6,355 bases of DNA, taken from contig RZYZ01000120.1 in the NCBI GenBank assembly GCA_009930125.1, forward strand, positions 1 to 6,355, in the 5' to 3' direction. Origin of the DNA: Clostridia bacterium (GTDB lineage Bacteria > Bacillota > Clostridia > Clostridiales > Clostridiaceae). The notes below the pieces were generated by a model that was not told the origin of the DNA, did no database searches, and saw only the letters and a program-made list of their open reading frames with translations. How positions within the stretch are numbered: the stretch's first letter is position 1; each line of letters begins with the position of its first letter. Made by a program: the position numbers and the translations under genes. Positions 1-5,858 of this stretch are shown piece after piece.

Positions 1-250
1 TCCTTTGGAGGAGGGGGTCATGGACAGGGAGAAGGGGATATTCGGTACCTATGTTCATGGAATCTTTGAAAATGCAGGTTTCACCAGATCTCTACTGGAT
101 CATCTCTGTGAAAGGAAAGGCGTACCTCCCTTAGAGGAAACGATCACCGATTACTGGGACCATCGGGAGGATGAACTGGATAAACTGGCAAAGATCGTAC
201 GGGAACATACGGATATGGAGAAGATCTATGCAATACTTGATGAAACCTGA
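1..250 (+). CDS. cobQ: Adenosylcobyric acid synthase (glutamine-hydrolysing), C-terminal fragment
   Basis: This is the last 82 residues of a gene that begins before the window, read from base 2 to the TGA at 248-250. CobQ amidates the peripheral carboxylates b, d, e and g of adenosylcobyrinic a,c-diamide, using glutamine and ATP, in the cytoplasm. The visible part is the end of the class I glutamine amidotransferase domain. It carries the GIFGTYVHGIFEN segment, whose histidine (TYVHGIF) is the conserved active-site histidine of the CobB/CobQ amidotransferase family. The tail HREDELDKLAKIVREHTDM followed by KIY is the usual CobQ ending. The N-terminal ATPase domain and the catalytic cysteine lie outside the window, so intactness cannot be judged. 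The TTG at 5 is an internal leucine codon and not a start. The 3' end overlaps cbiB by 23 bases, which suggests translational coupling. CbiA/CobB, the a,c-diamide synthase, is a related alternative. The ending and the cbiB neighbour favour CobQ. Confidence 0.93.
   Translation, partial: PLEEGVMDREKGIFGTYVHGIFENAGFTRSLLDHLCERKGVPPLEETITDYWDHREDELDKLAKIVREHTDMEKIYAILDET
217..223 (+). promoter_or_regulatory. Ribosome binding site that sets the cbiB start
   Basis: GGAGAAG lies inside the end of cobQ, 4 bases before the ATG at 228. It supports 228 over the upstream ATG at 171, which would overlap cobQ by 80 bases and add 19 tryptophan- and arginine-rich residues not seen in the family. It also supports 228 over the ATG at 240, which is too far from the site. 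Confidence 0.7.
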
Positions 251-1229
251 GCCGTCCTATGTTCTCCTTGCGCTGATGCTGGATTTTCTCCTGGGAGACC
301 CTGAAAGGATCTATCATCCGGTCAGAAGCATCGGGCTTTTCATCTCAAACGCGGAAAAACGAATCAGAGAGAGAAAAACATCTCCGTTAGGTCTAAGGCT
401 ATGGGGGCTTCTCCTGTGGACCATCACGGTATCGGCAACCTTTCTTGCAGTGTACGGGCTGCTTTTCATCGTGGCGAGAATCCATCCGTTTCTTGTTATC
501 CTGCTGCAGATTCTGCTGATCTGGCTTGGCCTTGCAGCCAGGTCCCTGGAAAGAGAAAGCGGTAAAGTGATTGCGCCCCTTCAAAGGGGAAATCTTCCAG
601 AAGCCAGAAAACGTCTTTCCTATATTGTAGGTAGAGACACAGAATCCCTTGGACAGGAAGGCATCATCAGAGCTGCCGTGGAGACTGTAGCAGAAAACAC
701 ATCAGATGGAGTCATCGCGCCGCTGTTCTATGCCTTTCTTGGAGGAGCCCCGCTTCTCTGGGTCTACAAAGCTGTGAACACGCTGGATTCCATGGTGGGA
801 TATAAGGATGATAAGTACGGAGATTTAGGCTATGTTTCAGCAAAAATGGACGATCTCTTGAACTACATTCCCGCACGCCTCACGGCTCTTTTCCTCATAC
901 TGTCTTCCCTTCTGCCTGGATATTCCTTCAGAGGAAGTCTTCGGATATGGATACGGGACAGAAGAAATCATAAAAGCCCGAACTCGGCTCATCCAGAAGC
1001 AGCAGCCGCAGGAGCGCTGGGCATTCAGCTTGGAGGAGATGCGGTCTATGCCGGAAAGAACGTGCAGAAACCATTCATTGGCGATGAAAGAAACCTTCCG
1101 GAAGTGGAGGATATCAGAAAGGTCCATCGGCTGATGTATAGTGCCACGATTCTCTTTACACTGACCTGTAGTCTCATCCATTTACTGATCTTGAAAGGAG
1201 GTGATTTGTTTGAATTATCATGGTGGTGA
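228..1229 (+). CDS. cbiB: Adenosylcobinamide-phosphate synthase, membrane protein
   Basis: This 333-residue integral membrane protein of the CbiB family (called CobD in the aerobic-pathway naming) joins adenosylcobyric acid to (R)-1-amino-2-propanol O-phosphate to give adenosylcobinamide phosphate. Family landmarks appear in order: LLGDPERIYHPVRSIG near residues 21-36; hydrophobic segments near 57-83 and 85-103; RDTESL at 136-141; VETVAENTSDGVIAPLFYAF at 151-170; YKAVNTLDSMVGYK at 180-193; SAKMDDLLNYIPARLTA at 204-220, leading into a hydrophobic stretch; and SPNSAHPEAAAAGALGIQLG at 250-269. A last hydrophobic segment lies near 305-323. Length and motif set are normal for an intact family member. 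The start at 228 is chosen because of the GGAGAAG site and because the family begins just before the LLGDP motif. The gene overlaps cobQ by 23 bases and cobD by 20. Its product uses the phosphorylated linker made by the next gene. Confidence 0.95.
   Translation: MQYLMKPEPSYVLLALMLDFLLGDPERIYHPVRSIGLFISNAEKRIRERKTSPLGLRLWGLLLWTITVSATFLAVYGLLFIVARIHPFLVILLQILLIWLGLAARSLERESGKVIAPLQRGNLPEARKRLSYIVGRDTESLGQEGIIRAAVETVAENTSDGVIAPLFYAFLGGAPLLWVYKAVNTLDSMVGYKDDKYGDLGYVSAKMDDLLNYIPARLTALFLILSSLLPGYSFRGSLRIWIRDRRNHKSPNSAHPEAAAAGALGIQLGGDAVYAGKNVQKPFIGDERNLPEVEDIRKVHRLMYSATILFTLTCSLIHLLILKGGDLFELSWW
1194..1205 (+). promoter_or_regulatory. Perfect extended Shine-Dalgarno sequence for cobD
   Basis: AAAGGAGGTGAT is complementary to the 3' end of bacterial 16S rRNA over its full length. 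It sits inside the coding end of cbiB, where it encodes KGGD. The core GGAGG (1197-1201) is 8 bases before the TTG at 1210, which makes that TTG the likely start. The GTG at 1201 falls within the site itself and cannot serve as the start of a ribosome bound there. Confidence 0.85.
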
Positions 1230-2295
1230 TATCTACCAGTACAAAGAAGAAAAGACGGACTTCAGTGCCAACATCAATCCCCTGGGTATTCCCGAGCATT
1301 TCAGAAAGGTTCTCTTTGAAGATCTGTCCTGCCTAACCAGATACCCGGATAGGCAATACAGAAAACTGAAGGCATCCATAAGGAGCTATCTTCAGCTGGA
1401 CCAGGAAGATCATGTGGTACTGGGAAATGGTGCCATCGAAGTGATCTATAAAACCATACAGGCGCTCCCTGTGAAGAGAGTGCTCATAGCATGTCCTACC
1501 TTCTCAGAATACGAAAGAGCTGCCAGGATGGCTGGGATTCCCGTACGGGAAGAAGTTCTCTATGACAGGAAGGGAAAACTCGACGGACCAGGGCTTATGA
1601 ATCTTCTGGAGGAGAAGGACCTGGTCATATTATGCAATCCGAACAACCCTACAGGGACGCTGACCTTGAAAGAAGAGCTCCTTGCGCTGAGTGAAATCAT
1701 AAAGGAAAGGCAGGGATATCTGCTCATTGACGAAACTTTCATCGAGTTTACAAAGGACTATCCGGAAACAAGCATCATAGACGCAAGAGAGGAGAATCTC
1801 ATCGTCATAAGAGCCTTGACGAAATACTTCGGTATGCCTGGAGTCAGGCTGGGGTATGGTGTGTTTCATCAGAAGGAACTGGCAAGAGAAGTGGAAGAGC
1901 GCATGGAACCCTGGCACATCAATTCCATAGCGGACCTTGCAGGACAGTGCGTGCTTCATGACAGAACATATCAGGAAGCGACTAGAAAATGGATTCTGGA
2001 GGAAAGAGCTTTCTTTATGAAGGAACTGGAGAAGCTTACAACCTTCACGTTTCTACCCACACAATCGAATTTCATACTGGTGAATTCAAAGAGACATAAG
2101 GCAGAGAAGATTCAGGAAGTGCTTCTTGAGGCAGGGCTCCTGATCCGGCTTCCCATCGGATTCAAGGGACTCAGCGACTATGCATTCAGAATTGCCATCA
2201 AGGACCGTGCCTCAAACAGGAAGCTACTAGCAGAACTGGAGAAGATCGAAGGGAGCTTCAGCAGAAATCAGGAAAACAGAACGAATCTAACATAA
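1210..2295 (+). CDS. cobD: L-threonine-O-3-phosphate decarboxylase (PLP-dependent, HisC-like)
   Basis: This is a 361-residue fold-type I PLP enzyme. It decarboxylates L-threonine O-3-phosphate to (R)-1-amino-2-propanol O-phosphate, the linker between the corrin ring and the nucleotide loop. Visible features are the N-terminal HGGDIY at residues 4-9 and DFSANINPLG at 17-26, typical of this family rather than of true histidinol-phosphate aminotransferases; GNGAIE at 72-77 in the cofactor phosphate region; NPNNPTG at 143-149; the PLP-ring aspartate in LIDETF (D174); and ALTKYFGMPGVRLGYG, whose K205 should form the Schiff base. FRIAIKD near 326-332 supplies the arginine expected to bind the substrate carboxylate. 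Translation starts at TTG 1210, not at GTG 1201. The gene overlaps cbiB by 20 bases and is followed 24 bases later by btuF. The main alternative, HisC, is disfavoured by the N-terminal motif and by the B12 neighbours. The naming follows Salmonella; in Pseudomonas naming this enzyme is CobC. Confidence 0.93.
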   Translation: MNYHGGDIYQYKEEKTDFSANINPLGIPEHFRKVLFEDLSCLTRYPDRQYRKLKASIRSYLQLDQEDHVVLGNGAIEVIYKTIQALPVKRVLIACPTFSEYERAARMAGIPVREEVLYDRKGKLDGPGLMNLLEEKDLVILCNPNNPTGTLTLKEELLALSEIIKERQGYLLIDETFIEFTKDYPETSIIDAREENLIVIRALTKYFGMPGVRLGYGVFHQKELAREVEERMEPWHINSIADLAGQCVLHDRTYQEATRKWILEERAFFMKELEKLTTFTFLPTQSNFILVNSKRHKAEKIQEVLLEAGLLIRLPIGFKGLSDYAFRIAIKDRASNRKLLAELEKIEGSFSRNQENRTNLT

Positions 2296-2307
2296 AAATA
2301 AAAAAAT

Positions 2308-2311
2308 GGAG
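2308..2311 (+). promoter_or_regulatory. Ribosome binding site that sets the btuF start
   Basis: GGAG lies 8 bases before the ATG at 2320, within the A-rich gap after cobD. The GTG at 2311, three codons upstream in frame, overlaps this site and is therefore unlikely to be the start. Confidence 0.65.
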
Positions 2312-2319
2312 TGAATGAA

Positions 2320-3291
2320 ATGAAAAGAAGAATAGTAGCCTTACTGACTGGAATAATCCTTACTGCAGGTGTCTTCACCGGATGCGGCGTCAAAGAGGAA
2401 GTAGACGCGCCAATAGAGAGTGAAACCATCGAAACGCCGGCAGATGCAGAAGAAGTGAATGAAGAGCATACCGTCTATCCATTAACCATAGAAGATTCCT
2501 TTGGTAGTGTGGTGGTCCTTGAGAAGAAACCGGAAAGAATTGTTTCCGTTGCTCCAAGTATAACTGAGACGATTTTTGCCCTGGAAGCGGAAGATCTCCT
2601 TGTGGGCAGAACGGATTATTGTGATTATCCTGTGGAAACCGCTGATGTGGAATCCATCGGCAGCCTGAAGGAGCCGAACATCGAGAAGATCGTGGAGCTT
2701 GAGGCAGATCTGGTCATCGCCTCTACACACTTCAGTGAGGATGTTTATGAAAAACTGAGTGAGCTGGACATTCAGGTGATTGTACTGAATCCCAATGACA
2801 GCTTCGAAGGAGTCTTCGGGGTCATAGAGGCTCTAGGGGAAATTACAGATGAAAACAGCACTGCAGCTCATATTGTTGAAGGAATGAAGGCCTCGATCCT
2901 TGAGGTCACGGAGAAAGTCAAGGGACTGGAAGCGCCTAGCGTGTATTACGTTGTCGGGTATGGGGAGTTTGGAGATTATACGGCAGGCGGAGATACCTTC
3001 ATCAGTGAGATGATTGGCATGGCCAATGGCAGAAACATCGCCGATGATGTGGAAGGCTGGAGCTACAGCATAGAAAAAATCGTTGAACATGATCCGGATC
3101 TTCTCATCGTGTCAGAGTACCATGATGCGAAAAGCGGTGTGATGGAAGCGAACGGATATAAGGATCTGCGCGCCGTGAAGGAAGGCAATGTCTTTGAAAT
3201 AGACAACAATCTCATTGACAGGCAGGGGCCAAGACTGGCGGAAGGATTCAACGCTCTGGCCAGACTCATTCATCCGGATGCGTTCAAATAG
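2320..3291 (+). CDS. btuF: Cobalamin/corrinoid ABC transporter, substrate-binding lipoprotein
   Basis: This is a 323-residue class III (helical-backbone) periplasmic-binding-type protein that captures cobalamin or other corrinoids outside the membrane and delivers them to BtuCD. The N-terminus is a lipoprotein signal: KRR, a hydrophobic run to residue 19, then FTGC with C22 as the predicted lipidated cysteine. Next comes a glutamate/aspartate-rich, threonine/alanine-containing linker at about 25-50. The binding domain starts near 52 (YPLTIEDSFG, then PERIVSVAPSITETIFAL), continues through GRTDYCDYP at 96-103 and EPNIEKIVELEADLVIAS at 118-135, and ends with GPRLAEGFNALARLIHP at 303-319. Glutamates E122 and E252, both in IEKIVE motifs of the two lobes, fit the places where BtuF uses acidic residues to dock on BtuC arginines; this is inferred from the motifs. 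Related iron-siderophore binding proteins share the fold. Location among B12 genes is the main reason to choose a corrinoid. Confidence 0.87.
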   Translation: MKRRIVALLTGIILTAGVFTGCGVKEEVDAPIESETIETPADAEEVNEEHTVYPLTIEDSFGSVVVLEKKPERIVSVAPSITETIFALEAEDLLVGRTDYCDYPVETADVESIGSLKEPNIEKIVELEADLVIASTHFSEDVYEKLSELDIQVIVLNPNDSFEGVFGVIEALGEITDENSTAAHIVEGMKASILEVTEKVKGLEAPSVYYVVGYGEFGDYTAGGDTFISEMIGMANGRNIADDVEGWSYSIEKIVEHDPDLLIVSEYHDAKSGVMEANGYKDLRAVKEGNVFEIDNNLIDRQGPRLAEGFNALARLIHPDAFK

Positions 3292-3299
3292 GTGAGAAG

Positions 3300-4355
3300 A
3301 TGAGCTTTATTGAAAGGAGGGGATTTTATCGGTCCCTTTTCTTCCTGCTCCTTCTTGCACTTCTGATGCTGATGATTTTTGCCAGCACCCTTGGCGCAGC
3401 GGACATATCCTTCATGGATGCGATAGTGATTCTCATGAGGAAACTGCCGGTAGTGGGAAAACTGATTCAGGAAGAAGGACTGAAAACCCATGAAGTCATC
3501 ATGCTGAACATACGTCTGCCCAGAGTGATTCTCTCAGCGGTCATCGGCATGGGTCTTTCGGTGGTGGGCGCGGCCTTTCAGGGCATGTTCAAAAATCCCA
3601 TGGCAGATCCCTATATCATCGGGGTATCTTCAGGTGCAGCCTTGGGTGCAAGCATTGCCATCACAGTTGGCGGCGTCTTCCTTGCAGGAAGATTTCCCTC
3701 TGTTCAGTTCATGGCCTTTCTGGGCGCGATTCTTACAGTGGTCTGTGTATATGAGATCGCTAAAGTCGGTACAAAGATTCCGGCAGTGACGCTTCTTCTG
3801 GCGGGGGTTGCGGTCAGTGCCATGGCTTCGGCCATGATTTCCATCCTGATGATTTTCAACAGGGATCAGGCAGACAGCATCATTTTCTGGACCATGGGCT
3901 CTGTGGCGGCTGCCAGGTGGGGGCAGATTCTCTACCTCCTTCCTGTGGTGGGCATGGGTACGCTGGTCATCCTGTATTACGCGAAAGATCTCAATCTGAT
4001 GATGGCAGGGGATGATACAGCACACAACCTGGGTGTGGAAATTGAAAAGACGAAGAAGGTGCTTCTGGTGGTGTCTTCTCTCATGATCGCATTCATCGTG
4101 TCGTCCAGCGGGATCATCGGGTTTGTGGGGCTCATTGTTCCCCATGGGATCAGACTGCTTCTAGGTCCGGACCATCGGGTGCTGATTCCGTTCTCGGCCA
4201 TAGGGGGTGCAGTGTTTATGATTGTATCCGACACGCTGGCAAGGACAGTGCTAGCGCCCATGGAAATACCAGTAGGGGCCGTCACCGCGCTCTTTGGCGC
4301 ACCCTATTTCATCTATCTGCTGCGCAGAACAAAATTAAGGGGGATTTCTCTATGA
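3300..4355 (+). CDS. btuC: Cobalamin/corrinoid ABC transporter, permease (FecCD family)
   Basis: This is a 351-residue, very hydrophobic permease of the BtuC/FecCD family, which works as a homodimer and normally has ten membrane helices per subunit. Recognisable segments are the first helix at about 12-30; IRLPRVILSAVIGMGLS at 71-87; the family-defining NPMADPYIIGVSSGAALGA at 99-117; further hydrophobic runs near 136-152, 162-186, 208-227 and 254-280; VPHGIRLLLGPDHR at 280-293, which includes the cytoplasmic coupling region that contacts the ATPase; and EIPVGAVTALFGAPYFIYLL at 322-341 with a basic tail. Length is normal and no frame break is seen. The start at 3300 follows AGGTGAGAAG directly after the btuF stop, leaving 8 bases between the genes. 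Its stop overlaps the btuD start as ATGA. Substrate cannot be told from permease sequence alone, since siderophore permeases look the same; the corrinoid assignment rests on the operon. Confidence 0.9.
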   Translation: MSFIERRGFYRSLFFLLLLALLMLMIFASTLGAADISFMDAIVILMRKLPVVGKLIQEEGLKTHEVIMLNIRLPRVILSAVIGMGLSVVGAAFQGMFKNPMADPYIIGVSSGAALGASIAITVGGVFLAGRFPSVQFMAFLGAILTVVCVYEIAKVGTKIPAVTLLLAGVAVSAMASAMISILMIFNRDQADSIIFWTMGSVAAARWGQILYLLPVVGMGTLVILYYAKDLNLMMAGDDTAHNLGVEIEKTKKVLLVVSSLMIAFIVSSSGIIGFVGLIVPHGIRLLLGPDHRVLIPFSAIGGAVFMIVSDTLARTVLAPMEIPVGAVTALFGAPYFIYLLRRTKLRGISL

Positions 4356-5137
4356 ATAGGATCACTGTGAATAATCTGGACTTTTCCTATGAGGCTGCTC
4401 CTGTTCTCTGTGGTATAGACCTTTCACTGGAAAAAGGGCGGTTCTACAGCATACTAGGACCCAACGGATCGGGCAAGACCACGCTGCTTAAGAATCTTCA
4501 GAAGCTACTGCGTGCCGATCGAAACTGTGTGTACATTAATGGAAAAGACATCACATCGATTTCCGTGAAAGAGCTTTCGAAGATACTGGCGGTGGTTCCC
4601 CAGGAAACGCGAATGGATTTCGATTTCTCCGTGCTGGATATGGTGCTCATGGGACGGTCTCCCTATCTGAAGCGATTCGAAACAGAGAGCAGAAGTGATC
4701 TGGAGCTGGCCGAAAAGGCCATGATGATCACCGATACATGGAGACTGAAAGACAGATCCGTGCGAAGCATCAGCGGAGGAGAACTGCAGCGTGCCATCGT
4801 GTCCCGCGCCATGGTACAGGATACGGAGATTCTTCTTCTGGATGAGCCGGTTTCTCATCTGGACATCCATCATCAGATTGGCATTTTGAAGACTGTATCC
4901 GGGTTTTCAAAGTCAAAGGAAATCACAGTGGTGGCAGTGCTTCACGATCTGAATCTCGCCATCGAATTCAGTGATTCCGTGATTCTTCTAAATCACGGAG
5001 AAATCAAAGCCATGGGTTCCCCAGAAGAAGTCATTACGGAAGAGAGGATCAGAGAAATGTACAATATGAACTGCATGATCATCAGAAACCCTTCTTCAGG
5101 TAAACCCCATGTCATTCCAACAGAAATAAACATATAA
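4352..5137 (+). CDS. btuD: Cobalamin/corrinoid ABC transporter, ATP-binding protein
   Basis: This is a 261-residue ATPase that powers BtuC and acts at the cytoplasmic face of the membrane. All nucleotide-binding elements are present: Walker A GPNGSGKTT at 36-44 (K42); Q-loop VVPQET with Q84; signature ISGGELQ at 140-146, with isoleucine replacing the usual leucine of LSGGQ-type motifs; Walker B ILLLDEP at 160-166, with D164 and catalytic E165; D-loop SHLD at 168-171; and H-loop H198 in VLHDLNLA. The stretch DFDFSVLDMVLMGRSPYL at 88-105 is typical of the FepC/BtuD/FhuC subfamily. The ATG overlaps the btuC stop by 4 bases (ATGA), a sign of translational coupling, and AAGGGGG at 4337-4343 is its ribosome binding site. 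The ABC function is certain. Corrinoid specificity follows from the neighbours. Confidence 0.92.
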   Translation: MNRITVNNLDFSYEAAPVLCGIDLSLEKGRFYSILGPNGSGKTTLLKNLQKLLRADRNCVYINGKDITSISVKELSKILAVVPQETRMDFDFSVLDMVLMGRSPYLKRFETESRSDLELAEKAMMITDTWRLKDRSVRSISGGELQRAIVSRAMVQDTEILLLDEPVSHLDIHHQIGILKTVSGFSKSKEITVVAVLHDLNLAIEFSDSVILLNHGEIKAMGSPEEVITEERIREMYNMNCMIIRNPSSGKPHVIPTEINI

Positions 5138-5147
5138 GGAGATTCAC

Positions 5148-5675
5148 ATGAATAAAGGATTTGTACAGATTTATACAGGAGATGGAAAAGGAAAGACAAC
5201 AGCCGCATTGGGGTTATCCTTTCGCGCGGCAGGCAGAGGGAAAAAAGTTCTGTTTGTTCAGTTTCTGAAAGGCATCCGGACCGGTGAGGAAGTCAGTATG
5301 GGTGAAAATGAGCAGATTACACATCTGAAATTAGCGGAAACCGTGCGTTTCTTCCATACCCTTTCAGAAGAAGAGCAGGAGGAGTTGAAATCAAGAGTGA
5401 AAGGCGAGTGGGTGGCTCTGAAAAAGAGAATCGAAACAGATCCCATGGATATTCTTGTTCTGGATGAAATCATGGCTGCCATGCATCATGGACTGGTGGA
5501 TGAAGCGGACGTATTGGAACTTCTGGCTACGAGACCCGTGCCTATGGAAGTGATTCTCACGGGCAGAAATGCATCGGATAGACTGATGCAGGAAGCTGAC
5601 CTGGTGACGGAAATGGTGAACTGCAGACATTACTACAGCAAAGGCGTATTGTCCAGAGTCGGAATTGAATACTGA
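5148..5675 (+). CDS. cobO: Corrinoid adenosyltransferase (ATP:cob(I)alamin / cob(I)yrinic acid a,c-diamide), CobO/BtuR type
   Basis: This is a 175-residue cytoplasmic enzyme of the CobA/CobO/BtuR family. It transfers the 5'-deoxyadenosyl group from ATP to the reduced cobalt of a corrinoid, forming the Co-C bond. The N-terminus GFVQIYTGDGKGKTTAALGL contains the P-loop variant GDGKGKTT at 11-18, and KVLFVQFLKG follows at 33-42, both hallmarks of the family. DILVLDEIMAA at 101-111 holds the Walker B-like segment, then LTGRNA at 137-142, and the end VGIEY matches the GIEY/GIEF-type C-terminus of the family. It is about 20 residues shorter than the enterobacterial BtuR because it lacks the N-terminal extension, as is usual in Gram-positive anaerobes. 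It starts 10 bases after btuD with AAGGAG at 5136-5141 and 6 bases of spacing, and it is the last gene before the terminator. It is not related to the PduO or EutT adenosyltransferases. Confidence 0.94.
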   Translation: MNKGFVQIYTGDGKGKTTAALGLSFRAAGRGKKVLFVQFLKGIRTGEEVSMGENEQITHLKLAETVRFFHTLSEEEQEELKSRVKGEWVALKKRIETDPMDILVLDEIMAAMHHGLVDEADVLELLATRPVPMEVILTGRNASDRLMQEADLVTEMVNCRHYYSKGVLSRVGIEY

Positions 5676-5682
5676 AAACTTG

Positions 5683-5711
5683 AGCTTCGGGCAATGGCCC
5701 GGAGCTTTTTT
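5683..5711 (+). terminator. Rho-independent terminator of the B12 operon
   Basis: A 10-base-pair stem (5683-5692 with 5697-5706, one T-G wobble, GC-rich near the loop) closes a 4-base AATG loop and runs into six consecutive T at 5706-5711. It begins 8 bases after the cobO stop. The opposite strand lacks a T run directly next to the stem, so it should act mainly on + strand transcripts. Confidence 0.93.
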
Positions 5712-5858
5712 CAGGATAAATATATGGAAATATCAAATTTGAGGCTGTAAACCATTATAATCTCATATTTCGTTGAAAAATGCCCCTAATTACGATAAAG
5801 TACATATATAATAGTAGGTATAGATTCATTATTTTAAATTTACTAGGTGGGGTGCATA
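5712..5858 (+). promoter_or_regulatory. AT-rich intergenic region with candidate mrpE promoter
   Basis: This is 147 bases without a gene. The best paired promoter candidate is TTGAAA at 5773-5778 with TAAAGT at 5796-5801 (17-base spacer; 5 of 6 and 4 of 6 matches to the housekeeping consensus). Two exact TATAAT hexamers also occur, at 5756-5761 and 5807-5812, but neither has a convincing -35 box at normal spacing. A 10-base perfect palindrome at 5733-5742 is listed separately. The 5' untranslated region ends with the mrpE ribosome binding site. Placement after a strong terminator implies a new transcription start in this stretch, but which hexamer is used cannot be settled by eye. Confidence 0.5.
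5733..5742. promoter_or_regulatory. Perfect 10-base palindrome, possible operator
   Basis: TCAAATTTGA is its own reverse complement and lies 13 bases before a TATAAT hexamer. In addition, 5735-5743 forms a 9-base inverted repeat with 5762-5770 (one mismatch) that brackets that TATAAT. This could be a regulator site, but in AT-rich DNA it could also be chance. I cannot assign a regulator. Confidence 0.25.

Noticed and set aside
837..1181. 114-codon minus-strand open frame inside cbiB
   Set aside because: It is antisense to conserved cbiB motifs and the translation has no recognisable domain.
2306..2314. Three-codon minigene ATG-GAG-TGA just before btuF
   Set aside because: It coincides with the GGAG ribosome binding site of btuF and has no site of its own; most likely chance.
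3311..3321. Strong GAAAGGAGGGG Shine-Dalgarno-like sequence inside the btuC start
   Set aside because: No ATG, GTG or TTG in frame follows at usable spacing, and it lies too far into the gene, so it does not set an alternative start.
3630..4145. 171-codon open frame on the minus strand inside btuC
   Set aside because: It lies wholly within a well-conserved permease gene, its translation is rich in H, R and N without recognisable domains, and it is best explained as a shadow frame.
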